Shown: positions 8,594-16,080 of the stretch, piece by piece
Layout: every line of letters starts with the position of its first letter
Position numbering within the stretch: position 1 is the first letter of the stretch
Origin: BCD1 sp942492125
GTDB lineage: Bacteria > Bacteroidota > Bacteroidia > Chitinophagales > Saprospiraceae
Length of the DNA stretch: 64,000 bases
Direction of reading: 5' to 3'
NCBI GenBank assembly: GCA_942492125.1
Contig: CALODM010000031.1
Coordinates: forward strand, 604,098 to 668,097
Made by a program: the position numbers and the translations under genes
The notes under the pieces: model-generated
Told to the model about the DNA's origin: nothing
Database searches by the model: none
What the model saw: only the letters and a program-made list of their open reading frames with translations

Positions 8594-11500
8594 ATGCAAA
8601 AAATAAAACCATACCAGCCGGCAAACAAAATTCGCATTGTTACGGCTGCTTCGCTATTTGACGGACATGATGCAGCAATCAATATCATGCGCAGAATTCT
8701 GCAAAGCTCCGGAGCTGAAATCATCCACCTTGGCCACAACCGCTCTGTACAGGAAATCGTTAACACAGCCATTCAGGAAGATGTGCAGGGTATAGCCATC
8801 ACTTCTTACCAGGGAGGGCACAATGAGTTCCTGATGTATATGTATGACCTGCTCAAGGAAAAAGGAGCCGGCCATATCAAGATTTTTGGAGGAGGAGGAG
8901 GAACCATCTTACCTTCAGAGATCAAGATGCTGCACGATTATGGTATTGCCCGGATTTATTCTCCTGATGATGGCAGGGAAATGGGGCTGCAGGGAATGAT
9001 CAATGATGTTTTGAAACAATGTGACTTCCCGCTTGGGGCTCAATTGAACGGCGAACTCAAAGCATTTCCTACTCAAAACAAACACATCCTTGCCCGGATG
9101 ATTTCGGGCATTGAAAACTTCCCCGAAGAGAGCGAGCAATGGCTCGGAAAAATAATTGAAAAACAGGCGGGAAAAACGAAAATTCCCGTCATTGGCATTA
9201 CCGGTACCGGCGGTGCCGGAAAATCGAGCCTCGTCGACGAAATATTACGCCGCTATCTGTTGGATTTTCCCGATAAAACCATCGCTATTCTCTCTGTTGA
9301 TCCTTCGAAAAGAAAAACCGGAGGAGCCTTATTAGGTGACCGCATCCGCATGAATGCGGCTAACAATGATCGGGTTTATATGCGATCACTGGCAACCCGA
9401 CAATCAAACCTGGCTCTGTCCAAGCATGTCAAGGGAGCACTTGACATATTGAAAGCAGCAGCCTTTGACCTCATCATTCTGGAAACATCCGGAATCGGGC
9501 AATCAGATACAGAGATCATCGATCATTCTGATCTGTCCATGTATGTGATGACGCCTGAATACGGTGCTGCCACCCAGTTGGAGAAAATCGATATGCTCGA
9601 CTTTGCAGACATCATAGCCATCAATAAATTTGACAAAAGAGGAGCGCTGGATGCGATCAGAGATGTCAAAAAACAATACCAGCGGAACCATCAGCTCTTT
9701 GACCGGGATGTGGAAACCATGCCGGTTTACGGTACCATAGCCTCCCAATACAATGACCCCGGCACCAACCTGCTTTACTCCAGGCTTATGGACTTTGTTG
9801 AAGAAAAAACAGGCATTGTGTTCGATTCCAGTCTAAAGGTGGAATCCGGAGACAGCGAAAAATTGTATATCATACCCCCCAAACGGGTCCGTTACTTATC
9901 GGAAATTTCAGAAAACAACAGGCGTTATGATGAGTGGGTTAGCCAGCAGGAAGATGTTGCTCGCAGACTCTTTGGGTTGAAAACCTCGATTTATGAACTG
10001 GAGAAACAGGATACCTCTGAATCGAGGGCTGCACTGCAAGGATTGAACAATGCTTACGCAGCATTGGAGCGGAAACTGGATGGTGAGTGTAAAACGATCA
10101 TTGAGCAATGGGAAACCAAAAAAGAGGCTTACGCTGCCGACGAATTCATTTATAAAGTGAGAAACCGGGAAATAAGGGTTCCTACTTTCACCAAATCGCT
10201 TTCCCATTCGCGCATTCCAAGAATCTCCATGCCCAGGTTTAAGGATTGGGGAGAAATTTTGCGCTGGGTCCTGCAGGAAAATGTTCCCGGAGAATTTCCT
10301 TATACCGCAGGTGTTTTCCCGTTTAAACGCAAAGGAGAGGATCCAACCAGGATGTTTGCGGGAGAAGGTGGCCCTGAACGCACCAACCGCCGATTCCACT
10401 ACTTGTCACAAGGCATGCCTGCCAGCAGGTTGTCCACTGCTTTTGATTCGGTAACGCTTTATGGTGAGGACCCTGATTTGCGCCCCGATATTTTTGGAAA
10501 GGTGGGGAACTCCGGGGTGAGTATTTGCTGCCTGGATGATGCCAAGAAATTATACTCGGGTTTTGACCTGTGTAATCCGAAAACATCCGTGTCTATGACC
10601 ATTAATGGTCCTGCGGCTACGATGTGTGCCTTCTTTATGAATGCAGCTATTGACCAGCAATGCGAGGTCTATATTCGTGAGAATGGACTGGAGTACCTCG
10701 TAGAAGCAAAACTCAGGGAACTCTACGATGATAAAGGACTGGAAAGACCATCCTATCGCGGAGAAATCCCGGAAGGTAATGACGGACTGGGGCTGATGCT
10801 GTTAGGGGTAACCGGTGACCAAATCCTGGATAAGGATGTTTACCATGAACTAAAAGCGAAAGCCCTTTCCGCCGTAAGAGGTACTGTACAGGCGGATATC
10901 CTCAAGGAAGACCAGGCACAAAATACCTGTATTTTTTCCACTGAATTCTCTCTGAAGCTCATGGGGGATATGCAGGAATATTTCATTGAACGCAATGTCA
11001 GAAATTTTTATTCCGTTTCGATCTCTGGCTACCACATTGCCGAGGCGGGAGCCAATCCGATCTCCCAATTGGCTTTCACCTTATCCAATGGATTCACTTT
11101 CGTGGAATACTACCTGTCCCGCGGTATGAATATTGACGATTTTGCACCAAACCTTTCTTTCTTCTTCTCGAATGGTGTGGATCCGGAATATGCCGTGATC
11201 GGCAGGGTAGCCAGAAGGATATGGGCCAAGGCCATGAAGTACAAATACGGTGCCAATGACCGGTCTCAAAAGCTTAAATACCACATTCAGACCTCCGGAC
11301 GTTCCCTGCATGCCCAGGAAATTTCATTCAACGACATCCGGACTACTCTGCAGGCTTTATATGCCATTTTTGACAACTGTAATTCACTACACACCAATGC
11401 CTATGACGAGGCCATTACCACACCTACGGAAGAGAGTGTTCGCCGGGCAGTGGCTATTCAGATGATCATCAACCATGAACTGGGGCTGGCTAAAAACGAA

Positions 11501-11977
11501 AATCCACTCCAGGGGTCTTTCATCATTGAGGAACTTACCGACCTGGTAGAGGAGGCTGTCTTGATGGAATTTGACCGCATTACTGACCGGGGAGGTGTGA
11601 TGGGGGCCATGGAAACCATGTACCAGCGGACTAAGATACAGGAAGAGAGCATGTATTATGAGGGACAAAAACTTTCCGGGGAACTGCCCATTATCGGCGT
11701 CAATACCTTCCTCGGTAAAGATGGTTCGCCAACCATTATTCCAGAAGAAGTCATTCGATCAACAGATGAAGAGAAAAAAGCCCAGATAAAAACGCTGACA
11801 AATCTTCACAAGGCAATGGACACAGATGCTCAGGAAGCCCTTAATCAGTTACAATTGGCCGCTTTGGAGCACGAAAACATATTTGAGGAGCTCATCGAAT
11901 GCGTAAAATGCTGTTCCTTGGGGCAAATCACGAACGCTTTGTACGAAGTTGGGGGGCAATACCGAAGGAATATGTAA
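8594..11977 (+). CDS. icmF: IcmF: fused B12-dependent acyl-CoA mutase with G-protein chaperone
   Basis: 1127 residues from the ATG at 8594, chosen because a -7 box lies between it and the upstream GTG. Three parts in order: a cobalamin-binding domain (DGHDAA at 23-28 with the cobalt-ligand His25, and GGGGG at 99-103); a MeaI-type GTPase (P-loop GITGTGGAGKSS at 201-212, then SVDPS and NKFD); and a methylmalonyl-CoA-mutase-type barrel in the C-terminal half (YTAGVFPFKR, then the TMCAFF region). This order is that of isobutyryl-CoA mutase fused. IcmF enzymes interconvert isobutyryl- and n-butyryl-CoA, some prefer pivalyl/isovaleryl-CoA, and the GTPase guards cofactor loading. Substrate choice cannot be read by eye. 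It is single, with no separate chaperone gene beside it, as expected for a fusion. Confidence 0.95.
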   Translation: MQKIKPYQPANKIRIVTAASLFDGHDAAINIMRRILQSSGAEIIHLGHNRSVQEIVNTAIQEDVQGIAITSYQGGHNEFLMYMYDLLKEKGAGHIKIFGGGGGTILPSEIKMLHDYGIARIYSPDDGREMGLQGMINDVLKQCDFPLGAQLNGELKAFPTQNKHILARMISGIENFPEESEQWLGKIIEKQAGKTKIPVIGITGTGGAGKSSLVDEILRRYLLDFPDKTIAILSVDPSKRKTGGALLGDRIRMNAANNDRVYMRSLATRQSNLALSKHVKGALDILKAAAFDLIILETSGIGQSDTEIIDHSDLSMYVMTPEYGAATQLEKIDMLDFADIIAINKFDKRGALDAIRDVKKQYQRNHQLFDRDVETMPVYGTIASQYNDPGTNLLYSRLMDFVEEKTGIVFDSSLKVESGDSEKLYIIPPKRVRYLSEISENNRRYDEWVSQQEDVARRLFGLKTSIYELEKQDTSESRAALQGLNNAYAALERKLDGECKTIIEQWETKKEAYAADEFIYKVRNREIRVPTFTKSLSHSRIPRISMPRFKDWGEILRWVLQENVPGEFPYTAGVFPFKRKGEDPTRMFAGEGGPERTNRRFHYLSQGMPASRLSTAFDSVTLYGEDPDLRPDIFGKVGNSGVSICCLDDAKKLYSGFDLCNPKTSVSMTINGPAATMCAFFMNAAIDQQCEVYIRENGLEYLVEAKLRELYDDKGLERPSYRGEIPEGNDGLGLMLLGVTGDQILDKDVYHELKAKALSAVRGTVQADILKEDQAQNTCIFSTEFSLKLMGDMQEYFIERNVRNFYSVSISGYHIAEAGANPISQLAFTLSNGFTFVEYYLSRGMNIDDFAPNLSFFFSNGVDPEYAVIGRVARRIWAKAMKYKYGANDRSQKLKYHIQTSGRSLHAQEISFNDIRTTLQALYAIFDNCNSLHTNAYDEAITTPTEESVRRAVAIQMIINHELGLAKNENPLQGSFIIEELTDLVEEAVLMEFDRITDRGGVMGAMETMYQRTKIQEESMYYEGQKLSGELPIIGVNTFLGKDGSPTIIPEEVIRSTDEEKKAQIKTLTNLHKAMDTDAQEALNQLQLAALEHENIFEELIECVKCCSLGQITNALYEVGGQYRRNM

Positions 11978-12080
11978 TAAACATTGTATATTTTTTTTAG
12001 AAGATTGTACTAATCATATGCCGAAAAAAAGCCCTATATTGGGCTATGATTGTATAATACTTTAAAACAAAATCATTACA

Positions 12081-12602
12081 ATGAAAAGTTTATTACGAAT
12101 TACACTTATTCTCGCCCTGGTCACCGGTGGCTTATCCACCCTGAAATCACAGGATTATTCTTCTTCTGTAGGTTTGAGATTAGGATCACCAATTGCAGCT
12201 TCCTACAAAATGTTCCTTGGTGGCAGCAGTAACGCCATCGAAGCATTTGTCAGCTACAGAAATTATGGCACTACGGTTCTGGGAACCCGCTACGGTTGGA
12301 CCTGGATCGGTGTTGGTGCTGCTTACCAAATCCACAAAGACATCCCTTCTGTTGACGGATTGATGTGGTACTTTGGTGGTGGAGCCAGTGTTGTATTTTT
12401 CAACTATGATGACTATTATGCTGATGATTACGACAACCTTGCCATTGGTATTCAGGGAAATGTAGGCCTGGATTACAAATTTGCCGATTTACCTATCAAC
12501 GTGAGTTTGGATTGGGTTCCTACTTTCTACATCAATGGGTTTTACAATGGCTTCGGTGCCGGATATGGCGCCCTTTCCGTAAGATACGTTCTTAAGGATT
12601 AA
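12081..12602 (+). CDS. Small secreted outer-membrane beta-barrel-like protein
   Basis: 173 residues with a signal peptide (MKSLLRITLILALVTGG...KSQ). The mature part has alternating polar/aromatic strands (SVGLRLGSPIAASYK, AIEAFVSYRNYG, WIGVGAAYQIH, LMWYFGGGASVVFF, GIQGNVGLDYKF, GALSVRYVLKD), consistent with an eight-stranded barrel ending in a C-terminal strand. No enzymatic motif is visible. The loop DDYYADDYDN is acidic. Probably a small outer-membrane protein of unknown role; a terminator follows closely. Confidence 0.75.
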   Translation: MKSLLRITLILALVTGGLSTLKSQDYSSSVGLRLGSPIAASYKMFLGGSSNAIEAFVSYRNYGTTVLGTRYGWTWIGVGAAYQIHKDIPSVDGLMWYFGGGASVVFFNYDDYYADDYDNLAIGIQGNVGLDYKFADLPINVSLDWVPTFYINGFYNGFGAGYGALSVRYVLKD

Positions 12603-12621
12603 TTGCGCCTTGACAAAAATG

Positions 12622-12660
12622 AAAAACCGTTTGGTGCACAATGCATCAAACGGTTTTTTT
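12622..12660. terminator. Rho-independent terminator
   Basis: Arms aaaaaccgtttg (12622-12633) and caaacggttttt (12647-12658) with extra T after. The A-run on the left makes it work for the barrel gene and the convergent coiled-coil gene. Confidence 0.85.
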
Positions 12661-12700
12661 ATGGAAGTTTTTAAAACAAGGTCAAAATATCCGTTAAGGT

Positions 12701-14788
12701 TTAAGGTTTTTTATCATCCTCTTTTTCTTCAGCCTCATCTTCAGCCTTTTCCTTTTCCGCTTCTTCCTTTATTTCGTCCACAACTCCTTCGATTTTATCT
12801 TCGATGACCTCTGCAGCGGCTTTGACATTTTCAACAACATCTCCGGCAATCTTTTTGGCCTTACCCAATAGGCTGTCATCCTTTTTTTTCTCTTCTTTCG
12901 GATCTTCCTGAGCTGCTTTGGCTTTTTCTTTTTTCATCTCATCGGAAAACTGTTCCATCGCATCTTCCACCTTATCCTCCATTACTTCCGCCACTGCCTT
13001 TACGTTATCAACCGCCTTTCCAAAAGCTTTTTTGGCCTTATCCATCAAGCCTTCTTCATCCCCTTTATCGTCTTCGGACTCATCCTCCTGTGCTTCCATT
13101 TTATCTTCGATCTCGTCGACGATCTTCTCGATCTTATCCTCCATCACTTCTGCGGCAGCTTTTACTTTTTCGACGGCGCCGGCAGCGGCTTTTTTGGCTT
13201 TGTCCATAAAACTATCCTCTGTTTTTCCACTTGCCATAGCTTCATCCCCTTTATCTTTCATCTTGTCTTCAATATCATCAACAGCCTTTTCGATCTTATC
13301 TTCCACAATTTCTGCGGCAGCTTTTACTTTTTCAACCGCATCTGCAGCTACTTTTTTGGCTTTGTCCACAAGACTCTCTTCTTTTTCTCCGCTGGCCATA
13401 GCCTCCTCGTCCCCTTCTTTTTTCTTCTTTTTATCTTTAAGTCCCTCAACGGCCTCTTCGATTTTATCGCCAACAACTTCTGCGACAGCTTTTACTGAAT
13501 CGACAGCATCGGTAACGACATCTTCGATCTTGTTTTCAACTTTTTCGAGGGCCTCATCGACTTTCTCTTCCGTAGATTTCTTTTTGGGGGCTTCAGTTTT
13601 CTTTTTTGTTTCAACAATCGCCTCCGCAGCTTTTTCAAGTTGCTCGGCATTTTCTTCCATTTCCTTGGCCTTGCTTTTAATTTCCTCAGCAATTTTGGCT
13701 TCAGCCGCTTTTTTGGCGGCTTCAATTTGTTGGCGTTTTTCTTCCTTTTCCTTTTCCACAGTCATGCGCTGCTCCAACATCTCTTTTGTTTTATACATAT
13801 CCTCGAGCTTTTCGCTTTTGGATTTAACGCGCTCTTCAATCATCCGGATCTTGGCTTCCCTGATCTGAGCTTCCAGTTGACCGTCTGTATCCTCGATTCT
13901 TTTATTCTGAAAATTGAGCTCTTCCCTGTCTCTTTTAATAGATTGTTCCATTCGGCCAACGGCAGAAATCAAACCGTTATAGCGCCTTTGCAGCCTATCC
14001 AGGTTTGACTGGCCGGAGTCTTCGGAATCACCAAACCTTTTCTCTTTAACGAGTTTGAAACAAGCATCCAGTTTGGACCAAACCCTCGATCTGTGTTCGC
14101 GGGTAAATTCGGTTTCGTGGTATTTTCTCTGGAGGCTTTTCAACTCTTCAAAGAGTGGCTTGAGGCGCAAACCTTTTTTGGCCTTTTCCTCAATATCTTC
14201 AAGGGAGGCCATAAAGCTTTTCATCTCATTTTCAGAAGTCCCCTTGAACTCTTCTTCGACTTTCATTCGGAGTTCTTTCATTTTGGCAAAAAGCTGATTG
14301 GTTGCATCGCGAAGCCCCCAAAAATGGTGCTTAAATAAATTACGGTCACGAACCTGTCCCTGGACTTTGTCCCAGAATGACTTCAAATCTTCCCAGACTT
14401 CATTATCGAAAAAATTGAGGTTATCGATTTTCTCCTTGATTTCATTCAATTCTGACTGGTACGCAGTATGCAGCTTGCTCGATAACACCACAAAATTCCA
14501 TTCCGTTTGGGCTCTGAGAATCACATCCGTTCTTTCAACCTTTACGTCTTCAGGCAGAATCCCTTCCGTTACAGTAAGTTCTCTTTCGTGAATGGTATGA
14601 TTTTCCGGCAGGGTATATTCCTTATCATCCCTCCATTCGCTCATCATCTTCTGGTAAACCTCCTCGGTAATTTCACTTTCCGGAAAAGTGTAAACCCTTA
14701 CCTTGTTTTCTGCAACTATTAATTCTACTGCAACTAAAAGGCGTTCATCCTGGGCATTTGCTCCCCAAAGTACAAGCTTCGTCTTCAT
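12701..14788 (-). CDS. Long charged coiled-coil protein with five LEA/apolipoprotein-like repeats
   Basis: 695 residues, no signal peptide. Residues ~1-110 form a globular, beta-rich start. Residues ~110-390 are helical and highly charged with spacing reminiscent of DUF349 proteins (W-E-D-L-K...F-W, R-x-L-F-x-x-H-F-W). Residues ~420-680 carry five copies of an amphipathic unit (consensus M-D-K-A-K-K-x-A-x-x-A-V-E-K-V-K-A-A-A-E), each followed by V-x-E-D-K-I-E-x-x-V-D-E-I-E-D-K-M; they start near 420, 472, 526, 580 and 639, separated by acidic/Lys linkers. Such units resemble LEA, apolipoprotein or phasin helices that coat membranes or protect proteins. It is monocistronic. I do not know the family; the repeat structure is seen directly, the coating role is inference. 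Confidence 0.8.
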   Translation of the reverse strand: MKTKLVLWGANAQDERLLVAVELIVAENKVRVYTFPESEITEEVYQKMMSEWRDDKEYTLPENHTIHERELTVTEGILPEDVKVERTDVILRAQTEWNFVVLSSKLHTAYQSELNEIKEKIDNLNFFDNEVWEDLKSFWDKVQGQVRDRNLFKHHFWGLRDATNQLFAKMKELRMKVEEEFKGTSENEMKSFMASLEDIEEKAKKGLRLKPLFEELKSLQRKYHETEFTREHRSRVWSKLDACFKLVKEKRFGDSEDSGQSNLDRLQRRYNGLISAVGRMEQSIKRDREELNFQNKRIEDTDGQLEAQIREAKIRMIEERVKSKSEKLEDMYKTKEMLEQRMTVEKEKEEKRQQIEAAKKAAEAKIAEEIKSKAKEMEENAEQLEKAAEAIVETKKKTEAPKKKSTEEKVDEALEKVENKIEDVVTDAVDSVKAVAEVVGDKIEEAVEGLKDKKKKKEGDEEAMASGEKEESLVDKAKKVAADAVEKVKAAAEIVEDKIEKAVDDIEDKMKDKGDEAMASGKTEDSFMDKAKKAAAGAVEKVKAAAEVMEDKIEKIVDEIEDKMEAQEDESEDDKGDEEGLMDKAKKAFGKAVDNVKAVAEVMEDKVEDAMEQFSDEMKKEKAKAAQEDPKEEKKKDDSLLGKAKKIAGDVVENVKAAAEVIEDKIEGVVDEIKEEAEKEKAEDEAEEKEDDKKP
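12755..13531 (-). repeat. Five tandem-like ~160-bp coding repeats
   Basis: Within the gene above, five related units of about 54-59 codons recur, with the strongest match among the last four (MDKAKK...VKAAAEVMEDKIE). On the plus strand the repeated words are tcggcagctttta and gcctttt-rich blocks. Linkers differ in sequence, so expansion is old enough to have drifted. Confidence 0.75.
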
Positions 14789-14933
14789 AATTTTCGCTGT
14801 TTCGTTATGTAATGCAATGTGACCGGGTAGTTTTATCTGGTATTAAAAAAACGATTTCTGTTATTTTAATAACTTGTAAAATTCATTGTCCCTGTTATTT
14901 CTTATTTCTTTTTTCCTTTGCAGTTTTCAGGAA

Positions 14934-15935
14934 TTAACCCAATATTTTGTTTTCCAACAAATACTCGGCAATCTGAATAGCATTGGTGGCTGCACCTTTG
15001 CGCAAATTGTCGGCAACGACCCATAAATTCAGTCCATTCTCAATCGATTCATCCCTTCTTATCCTGCCGACAAAAACTTCATCCTTATCTTTGGCGAATA
15101 ACGGCATTGGATAATTGTTTTGACTCAAATCATCCAAAACCGTCACACCGGAAGCTTCCTTTAAAAGCCGGCGGACTTCTGCAACATCAAAGTCATTTTC
15201 AAACTCTATATTGACGGATTCCGAATGTCCTCCATCCACAGGCACTCTGACGGCCGTTGCCGTGATGCCCATACCTTCATCTCCCAATATCTTCCGTGTT
15301 TCATGAACGAGTTTCATCTCCTCTTTAGTGTAGTCGTTTTCGAGAAAGACATCACAATGAGGCAGACAATTTTCAAATATGGGATAATGATACGCCATTT
15401 GATCCGGAGCAGGTTTTTGTCCAGTAGATTCCATTTTATACTGGTTCACTGCTTTAACGCCGGTACCCGTAAAGGACTGATAAGTGGAAATTACCAACCG
15501 CTTAATTTTGTATGCTTTATGGAGCGGTGCCAGTGCTACTACCATCTGTATGGTTGAGCAGTTAGGATTGGCAATTATTTTATCGGCTGAAGTCAAAACA
15601 GATGCATTGACTTCCGGCACGACCAATCGCTTTTCGGGATCCATTCTCCATGCAGAGGAATTGTCAATTACGGTAATTCCTGCTGCGGCAAATTTTGGGG
15701 CCCATTCCAGGGAGGTACTGCCTCCTGCTGAAAAAATGGCTACATCAGGTTTTTTATCAATGGCCTCCTGCATGCCTGTAACAGGATATGCCTGACCTTT
15801 AAAAACCACTTGTTTTCCTATTGACCGGGCTGAGGCCACGGGGATAAATTCATCAACCGGAAAATTACGTTCTTCCAATACGCGGATCATCACACCACCA
15901 ACAAGACCCGTAACTCCCACAACTGCTACCTTCAT
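14934..15935 (-). CDS. asd: Aspartate-semialdehyde dehydrogenase
   Basis: 333 residues from the ATG at 15935; a TTG 15 bases upstream is less likely. It makes L-aspartate 4-semialdehyde from aspartyl phosphate with NADPH, feeding lysine/diaminopimelate, threonine and methionine synthesis. Visible: the N-terminal nucleotide loop AVVGVTGLVGGVMIRVL, the SAGGSTS segment, the catalytic Cys in ANPNCSTIQ, the EGMGITATAVRVPVDGGHSE segment (split around the active-site Arg/His), and the C-terminal NLRKGAATNAIQIAE. Length is usual. Monocistronic, divergent from the lamin-tail protein gene. Confidence 0.96.
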   Translation of the reverse strand: MKVAVVGVTGLVGGVMIRVLEERNFPVDEFIPVASARSIGKQVVFKGQAYPVTGMQEAIDKKPDVAIFSAGGSTSLEWAPKFAAAGITVIDNSSAWRMDPEKRLVVPEVNASVLTSADKIIANPNCSTIQMVVALAPLHKAYKIKRLVISTYQSFTGTGVKAVNQYKMESTGQKPAPDQMAYHYPIFENCLPHCDVFLENDYTKEEMKLVHETRKILGDEGMGITATAVRVPVDGGHSESVNIEFENDFDVAEVRRLLKEASGVTVLDDLSQNNYPMPLFAKDKDEVFVGRIRRDESIENGLNLWVVADNLRKGAATNAIQIAEYLLENKILG

Positions 15936-16005
15936 GTTTTGGCTATTCAATTTTAATACAGTTCTTCATTAAATTTAACTTGAAACTGCAAATATTTAAA
16001 GCCTG

Positions 16006-16013
16006 CAAATTTA
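16006..16013 (-). promoter_or_regulatory. Candidate -7 box for asd
   Basis: Minus-strand TAAATTTG, about 70 bases upstream of the ATG. Confidence 0.4.
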
Positions 16014-16045
16014 AAACAAAAATACGGGCATTGTCACTTTATTGC

Positions 16046-16053
16046 TACTTTTG
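16046..16053 (+). promoter_or_regulatory. Candidate -7 box for the lamin-tail protein
   Basis: TACTTTTG fits TAnnTTTG, 27 bases upstream of the ATG at 16081. Confidence 0.45.
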
Positions 16054-16080
16054 ATAATCTAAATCTAATATATTCCGAGA

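Noticed and set aside
12918..13868. Long plus-strand frame opposite the coiled-coil gene, rich in Ser, Phe and Ala
   Set aside because: It is the antisense shadow of the repeated Lys/Glu-rich codons; no ribosome site, no recognisable domain.
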